Source: a virus. Taken from it: a stretch of DNA of 25,692 nt. The stretch lies in IMG/VR virus record IMGVR_UViG_3300025151_005385, positions 1 through 25,692 of that record; one strand, 5' to 3'. The stretch's first letter is position 1; each line of letters begins with the position of its first letter. Below are positions 6,793 to 14,768 of the stretch, piece after piece. The notes below the pieces were generated by a model. That model saw only the letters and a list, made by a program, of their open reading frames with translations, made no database searches and had not been told where the DNA came from. A program made the position numbers and the translations under genes.

Positions 6793-7874
6793 TCAAAAAT
6801 ATTAGCTCTCTGAGATATTTCCTCGACCGTTGGGAGATGGTTGATCCAGAATACAATTATACTGTGCCTTATCACGACTCCGTGAACCAACATTTTTCAA
6901 GTTTACCAACATTTGTAGCGGAATTTCATAACTGTAAAGTCCACACCTGTCCACTGTTGCTTACAAGAGAGAATAAATTAATCACAGAACACATCTGGAA
7001 ATTAACACATAAGTCACGTCATAAGCCTGAAAAAAGTCACAAATTATGGTCAGACTGGGATGACACTGTAGACCTAGAACTTCCCCCAGTTACCGAATCT
7101 TTTAATGAAAGAGACACATATGTGTGGCTACCCGTAGACGATGATAGCAAAGGCAACCCATGGCACATCTGGATAGATGTGATTTCAAAATTTAGATTAT
7201 TAGAAAAAAGATGGTCAACAAATTTTGCAAGATACTGTTTTATACTTGCGAATCACAGTCCTTATTTTGAAAAAGTTTGTAATGAACTTTTTCCGGATGT
7301 TAAGATTGTTGTAATGCCTAAAGGGGCCACGTGGCAATTCAAACACCTCATTGTTCCTAGTATGAGCAATTCTCATGACGGTGTCATCGTGCCACCTTTG
7401 GCGCCATGGTTAAGGCATTTCAAAGGTTTAAAAAATTTAAAAGGTGTAAAGCCACATAGGAAAATAGTTGTACTAAGGCCGGGTGCTAAGACAAGGAGGA
7501 TGCTGAATTCAGATGAGTTATTGTTAAAATTGAAAGGATGGGAAACAGTTACTCTCGAAAAATTATCGATTAAAGAACAAATGAAAACATTTGCAGAAGC
7601 GTCACATGTCCTTGCGGCGCATGGTGCCGGTCTAGTAAATTTGTTATGGTGTCAGCCAGGAACCAAGGTAATAGAAATACAAGACAGGAACATGATTCAC
7701 AAAAAAGTTTATCCTTTGCTTTCTCACAATCTCAACTTAGATCACAAACTTTATCTAGCAGATGTTGTAGAAATACCACGTGAGAATGGAAACAAACTGC
7801 CTGGTGTAAAAAGATTCAGCGACATGATCAATTTCAAAATTGATATCCCTGATATAATGGAGCACCTAGAATGA
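6786..7874 (+). CDS. GT61-family glycosyltransferase (DUF563)
   Basis: A 362-aa glycosyltransferase of the GT61/DUF563 type. The diagnostic C-terminal block is HGAGLVNLLWCQPGTKVIEI (279-298). An RKIVVLRPGAKTRRMLN segment (234-250) matches the preceding family block, where Arg residues probably contact the nucleotide sugar. The ATG at 6786 is chosen because the in-frame extension to 6621 runs antisense through the SGNH gene and crosses both promoters. The gene opens the rightward glycan operon and overlaps the oxygenase gene through ATGA. No signal peptide or membrane segment is visible, unlike eukaryotic GT61 enzymes. Donor and acceptor are unknown. Confidence 0.85.
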   Translation: MSVKNISSLRYFLDRWEMVDPEYNYTVPYHDSVNQHFSSLPTFVAEFHNCKVHTCPLLLTRENKLITEHIWKLTHKSRHKPEKSHKLWSDWDDTVDLELPPVTESFNERDTYVWLPVDDDSKGNPWHIWIDVISKFRLLEKRWSTNFARYCFILANHSPYFEKVCNELFPDVKIVVMPKGATWQFKHLIVPSMSNSHDGVIVPPLAPWLRHFKGLKNLKGVKPHRKIVVLRPGAKTRRMLNSDELLLKLKGWETVTLEKLSIKEQMKTFAEASHVLAAHGAGLVNLLWCQPGTKVIEIQDRNMIHKKVYPLLSHNLNLDHKLYLADVVEIPRENGNKLPGVKRFSDMINFKIDIPDIMEHLE

Positions 7875-8620
7875 AATTATCTGTTTTACAAAACAAACCC
7901 CAATTAATATTAGATCCCTACCCACATTTCATCATTGAAAATGCTCTGCCACAAGATGTATACGATCGCTTGGAACAAGAATGGCCTGGAGAACAACTGC
8001 TGTCCACTGAACCATTTGATTCAGGGATATGTTACAGACTTAAAGCAGATGAAATGTTGAAGCCAGGAAAAGTATCAAATTTATGGAAAGAATTTACCGA
8101 GTACCATACTTCTATGGCGTTTTACAATCAAATGCTCGAAGTGTTTGGCGACTTCATCCCCTACGTAGAAGATCTTACATTAGGCCCTCGAGGGTGGGAC
8201 AAAGGCAATGACAAAATCGGAACAGATTGTCAGACAGTTATGCATAAGCCTATTGACTTCAGTTCGAGAACAGCACACATCGACAATCCTAGAGAGATAT
8301 ATGCGGCTCTCCTTTACATGCCTTACAAGGATGATAAAAGCACCGGTGGTGATTTTCAAATACATAAAACGGAACAAGATATAAAAGAAGTTAATAAGAA
8401 CGGTGGACGAGAAGTCAATGAGAAAGCAGGAACCATTTATAAGACAGTTCCTTATAAAGCAAACACACTGGTTGTATTTTGTAACAATTCAGCAAAATGT
8501 GTACACAGTGTTTCCGCAAGAAAAGATGCTGTCATGCACAGAAGAAGTGTTAATATAATTGCAGAATTCAATAAAGTGGCCAAACGTAAAATGTTTGAAA
8601 TAAAGGAAAATAGAAAATAA
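7871..8620 (+). CDS. 2OG-Fe(II) oxygenase
   Basis: A 249-aa double-stranded beta-helix dioxygenase. The iron triad is H136-x-D138 (AHIDNP) with distal H212 (VHSVSAR), and R224 or R225 (HRRSVNI) is placed to bind 2-oxoglutarate. The family uses Fe(II), O2 and 2-oxoglutarate to hydroxylate or oxidise a substrate. Such enzymes are common in marine T4-like phages. The position between GT61 and another glycan gene suggests a sugar or aglycone substrate; a protein or nucleic-acid target cannot be excluded. It overlaps both neighbours by ATGA and TAATG junctions. Confidence 0.85.
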   Translation: MKLSVLQNKPQLILDPYPHFIIENALPQDVYDRLEQEWPGEQLLSTEPFDSGICYRLKADEMLKPGKVSNLWKEFTEYHTSMAFYNQMLEVFGDFIPYVEDLTLGPRGWDKGNDKIGTDCQTVMHKPIDFSSRTAHIDNPREIYAALLYMPYKDDKSTGGDFQIHKTEQDIKEVNKNGGREVNEKAGTIYKTVPYKANTLVVFCNNSAKCVHSVSARKDAVMHRRSVNIIAEFNKVAKRKMFEIKENRK

Positions 8621-9429
8621 TGTTATCTGGTATCCATACAACCAAGCCAAGAACACAGCGTTACATTGATGCTTTTGTAAGTGGATCTGGCCGAGGCAAG
8701 ATATATCAATTCCGTGCTTTGAAAGAATTGCCTAAAGAAGAGTTGACCATGTACGGTATACTTGCAGGTTCGGGTGAAGTATATAAGTGGTGCGAAAAAG
8801 AGAAGAAGAATTTTTATTTTATGGATCATGGCTATTTTACAAATGCCCATGATAGTCCTCACTGGTTGCGTATTACAAAGAACAAGCACTGTCAAAACGT
8901 TTTACAATCAAGGCCCGCTGACAGATATGAAAAAAATTTTAAGCAAGACATAAAGCCATGGAATAAAGGTAAAAAAATACTAATCTTGCCACCAACCAAT
9001 GCTATTGCAAATTTTTTCAATGCAAAAGATTGGTTACAAAACACATTAAAAACGATAAAAGCAAACACTGATAGGCAAATCGATATCAGAGAAAAACCCT
9101 ATAATCCAACAGTCACAACAGATCATGTTGGTGCAACGGTTAAAGTAGATAGGCCTACAATACACAAAGGTAATATAAATTGGAATGATTATCATGCTAT
9201 GGTGACTTACAACTCAAATACTATGATAGCCAGTCTGGCGAACGGAGTTCCTGTATTTTGTGACCCAATTAATTGTGCGGCCGCTCCGATATCAGAAACA
9301 GATTTCAGTAAAATAGAAACACCAAAATACGGAGATAGGATTGCATTATTTTCAAGTCTAGCGTATAATAACTGGACCGTAAAAGAAATGGCAGACGGCA
9401 CTGCATGGGAGATGTTGAATAAATGTTAA
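8620..9429 (+). CDS. GT-B-like glycan protein, paralogue B
   Basis: A 269-aa paralogue of the protein at 5305. The two share a WxTD/FMD-type N-terminal strand, ADRYEK (100-105; ADRFEK in A), a GKKILILPP strand (117-125), TDRQIDIREKP (150-160), VTYNSNTMIASLANGVPVFC, KIETPKYGDR and the terminal LAYNNWTVKEMADGTAWEML. RPHP of paralogues C and D is degraded to REKP, so active-site details differ among copies. The fold and context suggest a glycosyl- or glycerophosphate-type transferase, tentatively. The start ATG overlaps the oxygenase stop (TAATG). Confidence 0.65.
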   Translation: MLSGIHTTKPRTQRYIDAFVSGSGRGKIYQFRALKELPKEELTMYGILAGSGEVYKWCEKEKKNFYFMDHGYFTNAHDSPHWLRITKNKHCQNVLQSRPADRYEKNFKQDIKPWNKGKKILILPPTNAIANFFNAKDWLQNTLKTIKANTDRQIDIREKPYNPTVTTDHVGATVKVDRPTIHKGNINWNDYHAMVTYNSNTMIASLANGVPVFCDPINCAAAPISETDFSKIETPKYGDRIALFSSLAYNNWTVKEMADGTAWEMLNKC

Positions 9430-9548
9430 CTTGGTTTTTAATAGGAATCACATTAGGATTATGTATAAGATGCTTTTCTAAACCACATAAAAGCGAATTG
9501 GAAAAATACGAGGATCCATGGAACTGGACAGGTTTCGGAGGTGGATAA
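9423..9548 (+). CDS. 41-aa single-pass membrane protein
   Basis: A small gene: 41 codons from ATG at 9423, overlapping the previous stop by 7 bp and ending in the TAATG that starts the next gene. It has an N-terminal hydrophobic helix (LTWFLIGITLGLCIRCF, 2-18), then a charged segment and a Trp/Gly-rich end (WNWTGFGGG). The tight fit between coupled genes supports expression. It may anchor glycan enzymes at the inner membrane (inference only). The Gly-rich end is partly dictated by the next gene's Shine-Dalgarno. Confidence 0.6.
   Translation: MLTWFLIGITLGLCIRCFSKPHKSELEKYEDPWNWTGFGGG
9537..9541 (+). promoter_or_regulatory. Strong Shine-Dalgarno fixing the start at 9548
   Basis: GGAGG lies 6 nt before the ATG at 9548. 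It settles the start of paralogue C against an in-frame ATG at 9518, which has no such site and would lie inside the small membrane-protein gene. Confidence 0.7.
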
Positions 9549-10531
9549 TGAAAGTTGAAATATTCAGAAGAACAGTAAAAGATCGAAGGCGAGGCAACAG
9601 TTATGAATTACTGTATCATCTTAAACAAGGTATAGAAGCCGCAGGTGACCAAGCAGTAATCGTCAATGAGAACAGGACTGGACCTACTGTGGAGGGCGAA
9701 ATGATGCCAACAGCGCCGATGGCGGCCATGTTTGGCTATGGTGGAGACAAACAGATGCATCACACAAAGGGAAGGAGAAGAGAACTTGCTGACAACTGTA
9801 GAGCAAAAAATATTCCTCTTATAACATTTGATGGAGGACTGCTATCAAGTTTTGGCAATGTGTCAACATCTCCAGATCATCATTTTAGGGTGTCATTGTA
9901 TACCCCAATGAATGACGGCAACTTCCTTTCTGACAACAGTCCAAGTGATCGTTGGGACATGATGGTCAAAAAATTTAATGTGCGTTACGAACCATGGAGG
10001 AAATCAGATCCAAATGATCCAATATTGTTTGGACTACAACCAAAAGATAATTGGAGTATGAACGAACTTGATCCCATTGAATGGTTTAATGATGTGTATA
10101 AAAAATTGAGGCCTCTCACAAAAAGAAAATTTATTGTGCGTCCTCATCCAAACAATGTAGCAAATATAGATGAACGCAGAAACGAATTACCCAATGACGT
10201 AGAAATACAATTCACCAAGAAACACTTTGTAGGAGATGAGAAAAAGCACTATAGATTTCATTTCCAAGAGGCTTTAAATAATTGTCATGCTTTTATTACT
10301 CACAATTCTACTGCCAGTGTCGACTCCTGCGTTCGTGGAGTCCCTACCTTTGTTACCTCAGATCTTGCACTCTGTTGGCCTGTAGCAAACAAAGATTTAA
10401 CAAAAATAGAAACACCCGAATATCCGGACAGGACACAATGGGTCAATGACCTAGGATACAAACTGTGGAGCATACAAGAGATAAAGGACGGCACAGTCTA
10501 TAAAAGATTCAAATCAAAATTAGGTCTATAA
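9548..10531 (+). CDS. GT-B-like glycan protein, paralogue C
   Basis: A 327-aa protein, the longest of the four paralogues. An N-terminal Rossmann-like half starts with MKVEIFRRTVKDRRRGNSYE; the C-terminal half carries FIVRPHPNN (195-203), a loop with ITHNSTASVDSCVRGVPTFV, IETPEYPDR and LGYKLWSIQEIKDGTVY. RPHP followed by an S/T-rich loop and G-x-P-x-F is what is seen in capsule-synthesis and CDP-glycerol transferase-like proteins. Compared with A and B it has extra sequence around HHFRVSLYTP (111-120). It is coupled to the asparagine synthase gene by TAATG. Transferase function is probable, substrate unknown. Confidence 0.68.
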   Translation: MKVEIFRRTVKDRRRGNSYELLYHLKQGIEAAGDQAVIVNENRTGPTVEGEMMPTAPMAAMFGYGGDKQMHHTKGRRRELADNCRAKNIPLITFDGGLLSSFGNVSTSPDHHFRVSLYTPMNDGNFLSDNSPSDRWDMMVKKFNVRYEPWRKSDPNDPILFGLQPKDNWSMNELDPIEWFNDVYKKLRPLTKRKFIVRPHPNNVANIDERRNELPNDVEIQFTKKHFVGDEKKHYRFHFQEALNNCHAFITHNSTASVDSCVRGVPTFVTSDLALCWPVANKDLTKIETPEYPDRTQWVNDLGYKLWSIQEIKDGTVYKRFKSKLGL

Positions 10532-12246
10532 TGTGTGGCATATATGGCATCACGGACAATGATCCACAATTTATTAAGAATTATATAGAAACATGTAAGC
10601 ACAGAGGTCCCGATGGGTCAAGCATATGGACATCAGACCATGTGACATTAGGTCACAATCTTCTGAGTATTATGGCCGAACCAAACAAGTCTGTCCAACC
10701 ATGGAAGACTCCTAAAGGCAATGTTCTAGTATACAATGGAGAAATTTTCAACTACGTAGAATTAGTAAAAAAATATAAAAACTTTCAAGATACAACAGGC
10801 TGTGACACTGAACTGCTGGCATGGGGGTTAGACGAGTATGGGATAGAATTTATTGATCAAATCGACTCTATGCATGGCTTTGCGTATTACGACATGCAGG
10901 CCCATACCATTACATTAAGCAGAGATCATGCCGGGATCAAACCATTATTCTATGCACAAATAGAGAAAGGCCTAGTGTTTGCATCAGAGATCAAAGGTAT
11001 GCTTGACACTGTACCTGACGCTAGAAAACTTGACAATCTCGCCTGCAGTATGATGACCAGGGCCGGAACCAATCCTTTAAGAAACACCCTGTTTACAAAT
11101 GTAAAAAAAGTCTTACCCGGAGAAACTATAGTGTACAACATAAAAAATAAAACCTTAAAACACGTGAAGAGGATCTACATAAGGCCAAATGCAGATCAAG
11201 ATTATTCAAATGATGAACTAAAAGATATGTTTGCTAAAACTGTCAAGCAGTGTGCTATAGGTAAAAGAAAAATTGGAGTTTTCTTAAGTGGAGGCCTCGA
11301 TTCATCAGTTGTAGCATACGAACTTAAACAATATACAAAGAGCGTAAACACTTTCACAAATAGTATATCGCCAAATATTCATGCAGACGAGGATTACAAC
11401 AGTGACTCTAAAGCCGCAAAAAGATTTGCATCAGATCAAAAATTTAACCATCACAATGTTGTTGTTTCTCCGGCAGAATATCTGTCAGCGTGGGAAGACA
11501 GCATTTGGTATATGGAACAACCTAATTACAACCCAAGCAATCCGATGTATTGCTATACAAACAAATTTCTAGCAGATAATGATATAGTGATTACCCTGGC
11601 CGGTGACATGGGTGATGAATTGCTAGGTGGGTACGCAAAATATACAAACTTGTTTCATAGCAAAAATAAGCCAACTAGTTGGAGAGAACTTTTGAAATTG
11701 TGGATAGAAAGAATTAAGAAAGGCAGTTACGTACTGACAGAGAATCCAGTAGACGACGAAGTATTATTAAACGAACTTGAAAAATGTTATGGTGACGAAC
11801 TTTGGAACCCAAATGACCCAACGGCATCATACATGGCATTAGATTGTGTTGCCCAGGTTCCAGAATCATTTTTTACAAGAAACGATTACTACGGAATGGC
11901 GTACAGCATGGAAGGGAGATTTCCTTTGGCATCTAAAGAATTTATGCAGTACTGTCTGAACATTAAATCTAAACATAAATTCAAAAAAACGACTGCAAAG
12001 TCTTTAGTGAAAGAAGCGTATAAGAACGTGTTACCTGATTATATTCTAAACAAAGAAAAAACAGGATGGACTGTGCCCATAGGTTATTGGTTAATGGACA
12101 ATGTTGATGATGACCTGTCTAATGTCTATGATGAGGAAATAGGCCTGGAAAGACTTAAATCACAAGGCAGATCACAGAAGGCAGGTAAACGATTGATGCC
12201 AGAGTGGCAAGTAAAAAAATGGAGGCAAAAATATCAAATTAAATAA
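10531..12246 (+). CDS. asnB: Glutamine-hydrolysing asparagine synthase-like amidotransferase
   Basis: A 571-aa protein of AsnB length. The N-terminal class II glutaminase domain has the processed Cys2 (MCGIYG), RGPDG (25-29), YNGEIFN (68-74) and D92. The C-terminal ATP-pyrophosphatase domain has the PP-loop SGGLDSS (253-259). AsnB makes asparagine from aspartate, ATP and glutamine; relatives in glycan clusters amidate sugar acids. Odd point: Arg49 of E. coli AsnB, which holds the glutamine carboxylate, aligns with Leu44 (GHNLLSI), although Asn69, Glu71 and Asp92 are kept. In a glycosyltransferase operon, amidation of a uronic acid or amino-sugar substituent is as likely as free asparagine synthesis (inference). 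Confidence 0.9.
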   Translation: MCGIYGITDNDPQFIKNYIETCKHRGPDGSSIWTSDHVTLGHNLLSIMAEPNKSVQPWKTPKGNVLVYNGEIFNYVELVKKYKNFQDTTGCDTELLAWGLDEYGIEFIDQIDSMHGFAYYDMQAHTITLSRDHAGIKPLFYAQIEKGLVFASEIKGMLDTVPDARKLDNLACSMMTRAGTNPLRNTLFTNVKKVLPGETIVYNIKNKTLKHVKRIYIRPNADQDYSNDELKDMFAKTVKQCAIGKRKIGVFLSGGLDSSVVAYELKQYTKSVNTFTNSISPNIHADEDYNSDSKAAKRFASDQKFNHHNVVVSPAEYLSAWEDSIWYMEQPNYNPSNPMYCYTNKFLADNDIVITLAGDMGDELLGGYAKYTNLFHSKNKPTSWRELLKLWIERIKKGSYVLTENPVDDEVLLNELEKCYGDELWNPNDPTASYMALDCVAQVPESFFTRNDYYGMAYSMEGRFPLASKEFMQYCLNIKSKHKFKKTTAKSLVKEAYKNVLPDYILNKEKTGWTVPIGYWLMDNVDDDLSNVYDEEIGLERLKSQGRSQKAGKRLMPEWQVKKWRQKYQIK

Positions 12247-12250
12247 TATC

Positions 12251-13168
12251 ATGCCAAGCCTAGCAGTTATAACAACCTTTCCCCCGAACAGATGGGACAC
12301 ATATGCAAGAAGGATGATAGAAAGTCACATACGCAATTGGCCTGATGATGTCAAACTTTATGTGTATTACGAAAAAACCAAACCAGACCTTACACATGAC
12401 AAAATAGTATATGTAGATCTAGAGAAAGAGTGTCCAGAACTCGTGGCGTTCAAACACAAATACAAAGACGATCCCGTTGCAAACGGAGAGACAACAGAGA
12501 TACCTAACGGAGTAAGACGGCTATCTGGTGCAGGAGACAAGGACAAGAACAAAGGTTCTTTTTTATGGGACGCTGTTAGATTTTCACACAAAACCTTTAC
12601 TGTTGCTCACGCTATCAAAAATTTACAGACCGATTATGTATTATGGCTAGATGCTGACACATTTACCTTTAGACCTATTACAAAACAATTTGTTTTTAAC
12701 CTACTGCCTGAAAACAAATTAGTAAATTATTTGGGCAGGGTAACTTATCCGGAATGTGGATGGGTTTGTTACAATAAAAACCATCCAAAAATAAATTTGT
12801 TCATGGACGAATGGACAAAATTATATAATACAGGCAGTATATTCAAAGAAATAGAGTGGCACGACAGTTATTTGTTTTGGCAAATTCTACAACGTGTTGC
12901 ACCCGATGATGGTGTGGACATAGGTAAGGGAGCAGGAGTAGAAGGCCTACATGTCTTTATTAACAGTGTCCTTGGTGATTACATAGATCACATGAAGGGC
13001 AAAAGGAAAATAAAAGGAAAAAGTTCTCGTTCAGACCTAAGAGTAAAAAAGGACGTTGACTACTGGCAGAACGTAGAGAACTACGATCCTTTTGGGGGTG
13101 TACAGTTTGATCCAAAACAAGTTGAGGACATTGTAAGCAAAGTTGCCAAAGGCAAGCAGGGTAACTAA
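12251..13168 (+). CDS. GT-A-type glycosyltransferase-like protein
   Basis: A 305-aa protein with a GT-A pattern. The first strand is LAVITTFPPNRWDTYARR (4-21); a DxD motif, DADT (134-137), sits in YVLWLDADTFTF. A C-terminal LGDYIDHMKGKRKIKG segment (241-256) supplies a His in the region expected for the second metal contact. It probably transfers a sugar from a nucleotide donor. There is a 4-nt gap after the asparagine synthase stop with a weak ribosome site, and TAATG coupling to the next gene. No CAZy family can be assigned by eye. Confidence 0.72.
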   Translation: MPSLAVITTFPPNRWDTYARRMIESHIRNWPDDVKLYVYYEKTKPDLTHDKIVYVDLEKECPELVAFKHKYKDDPVANGETTEIPNGVRRLSGAGDKDKNKGSFLWDAVRFSHKTFTVAHAIKNLQTDYVLWLDADTFTFRPITKQFVFNLLPENKLVNYLGRVTYPECGWVCYNKNHPKINLFMDEWTKLYNTGSIFKEIEWHDSYLFWQILQRVAPDDGVDIGKGAGVEGLHVFINSVLGDYIDHMKGKRKIKGKSSRSDLRVKKDVDYWQNVENYDPFGGVQFDPKQVEDIVSKVAKGKQGN

Positions 13169-14037
13169 TGAAAATAGAAGCATGGCCATTACACGGTCCA
13201 CTAAACAGTAAAAACATATTTGCAAAATTTATAAAGTCTATGCAGGCAACTGGCGACGAGGTACACATAAACAAAGAGACCGACGGTGACATGGCAGTTA
13301 TATGGAGTGTGCTGTGGCAAGGCAGAATGCGAAACTACAAAAAGATATGGGACAGATACAGAGAGGCCAACAAGCCGGTAGTAGTCCTAGAAGTGGGCGG
13401 CATGAGGAGAAACAAAAGTTTTAAGATCGCAATCAATGGTGTAAACAGAAAAGCAGATTTTGCCAATCAGTCTGTTGACAACGAAAGGTGGCCGCTGTTT
13501 AATCATACGCTGAAACCATGGAAGCAGACAGGTGACAAGATACTGATATTAGGACAACACGATACATCTGAACAATGGAAAGGTATGCCTAGTATGAATG
13601 TTTGGTTTAACCAACAAATACACGAAATTAGAAAACACACAACGAGACCAATACAGATCAGGCCGCATCCAAGGAATCCTGTAGGCCTTGATTTAAAACA
13701 CTACAAGGATGTTAGTTTAGCACGTCCGGTGATGGACAGAAACACCGTAGACGACACAGACTTCAAAGACACATTGAAAGACGCTTGGGCAGTGGTTAAT
13801 CATAGTTCTAATCCTGCAATGGAGGCCGTAATTAATGGCATACCTGTATTTGTATCTGCAGACAGCCTATGTTATGAAGTTGGCAATCATTCTCTGACAC
13901 AGATTAATAATCCCAAAATGCCTGATAGGACAGAGTGGGCCAACAGGCTGTCATACACAGAATGGTTCGAAGATGAAATAGATAAAGGCCTCCCATGGCA
14001 GAGAATTCGAGACAGGATCACAAAAAATTATCTATGA
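13168..14037 (+). CDS. GT-B-like glycan protein, paralogue D
   Basis: A 289-aa member of the four-copy family. It starts MKIEAWPLHGPLNSKN, like paralogue C, and contains TRPIQIRPHPRNP (159-171), AWAVVNHSSNPAMEAVINGIPVF, INNPKMPDRTEWANRLSYTEW and a short basic end. It has the cleanest RPHP plus Ser-rich loop of the four, so it may be the most typical catalytic copy. Its C-terminal half lines up with paralogue A over nearly its whole length. It overlaps the next gene by ATGA. A transferase acting on glycan is inferred. Confidence 0.68.
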   Translation: MKIEAWPLHGPLNSKNIFAKFIKSMQATGDEVHINKETDGDMAVIWSVLWQGRMRNYKKIWDRYREANKPVVVLEVGGMRRNKSFKIAINGVNRKADFANQSVDNERWPLFNHTLKPWKQTGDKILILGQHDTSEQWKGMPSMNVWFNQQIHEIRKHTTRPIQIRPHPRNPVGLDLKHYKDVSLARPVMDRNTVDDTDFKDTLKDAWAVVNHSSNPAMEAVINGIPVFVSADSLCYEVGNHSLTQINNPKMPDRTEWANRLSYTEWFEDEIDKGLPWQRIRDRITKNYL

Positions 14038-14768
14038 AAACTATTGCAGAAATAAAATGGGAACCGTATATAGGAGAAACTGTAAACACAAATCTCATAA
14101 TACGCAATGGCAAAAAAATACAGGAGACTGCCTACTATGAGGACAAAGTAAAGGCCCAACCAATAGGCAATGCCTACTGCATAGGTAACGGTCCGTCTAG
14201 AAAAGGTTTTGACCTTGATATGCTCAAACACACTGGACAAACTTACGGTTGCAACGCACTGTACAGGGACTTCATTCCTGATTTTATATTCTCTGTGGAC
14301 ACCAACATGACAATGAAAATGGTCGAGGACGGAGTAGGTTTGAAGACTATACATTACGCACCTGCCTTACAGGTTAACAGGAAGGAGAGCAAGGGTATGA
14401 TACACCTCATACCTAATAATCCGCACTGGATATCAGGTAATGCCGCATTCTGGACAGCAGGAGTGCATGGACACAAAAATATCTATCTCATAGGATACGA
14501 CTTCAGGCAGTATGGCAAAAACAAATTCAACAACATATACCAGGATACAGAATGTTATGGCGAAAGGAATGATGACAACATATTTGATGGATGGTTAAAA
14601 CAGTTTCGTGACATGTTGAAAATGAGACCTTACGTAAACTATACTTTGGTTCACGACAACCCTCAAGAGTACATGCACAACTTACAGACAGGTACGGACC
14701 TAGGTAACAGTAAAGTTATAAGTTACAAAGAATTTGAGAAAACAGTCTTAACACCTAGTAAGGGTTAA
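14034..14768 (+). CDS. GT42/DUF115-like putative sialyltransferase-fold protein
   Basis: A 244-aa protein. Key signals are CIGNGPSRKGFDL (49-61), the nucleotide-binding turn shared by DUF115/MptE-like proteins and GT42 sialyltransferases (Campylobacter CST-I has GNGPS), and SGNAAFWTAGVHGHKNIYLI (134-153) leading into GYDF, which parallels the CST-I stretch ending in IYLSGIDF. DUF115 proteins act in flagellin glycosylation. A CMP-sialic-acid-like donor is possible but unproven. The start at 14034 is chosen because of the ATGA overlap; an upstream in-frame ATG at 13995 lies inside the previous gene. It ends 21 bp into the convergent SprT gene and closes the glycan operon. Confidence 0.65.
   Translation: MKTIAEIKWEPYIGETVNTNLIIRNGKKIQETAYYEDKVKAQPIGNAYCIGNGPSRKGFDLDMLKHTGQTYGCNALYRDFIPDFIFSVDTNMTMKMVEDGVGLKTIHYAPALQVNRKESKGMIHLIPNNPHWISGNAAFWTAGVHGHKNIYLIGYDFRQYGKNKFNNIYQDTECYGERNDDNIFDGWLKQFRDMLKMRPYVNYTLVHDNPQEYMHNLQTGTDLGNSKVISYKEFEKTVLTPSKG

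Noticed and set aside
7853-7858. TATAAT before the oxygenase gene
   Set aside because: No acceptable -35 at 15-19 nt upstream, and the gene is already coupled to GT61 by ATGA.
9341-9369. Possible promoter TTGCAT-17 nt-TATAAT inside paralogue B
   Set aside because: The -10 is perfect but the -35 matches only half the consensus, and the site lies within coding sequence; chance in an AT-rich genome is likely.
13995-14033. Upstream in-frame ATG for the GT42/DUF115-like gene
   Set aside because: It adds 13 residues lying inside the previous gene; the ATG at 14034 forms the ATGA junction typical of this genome.
14748-14768. TTAAC...GTTAA inverted repeat across the convergent stop codons
   Set aside because: Only 5 bp of stem with mismatches inside and no U-tract; it mostly reflects the two overlapping stop codons.
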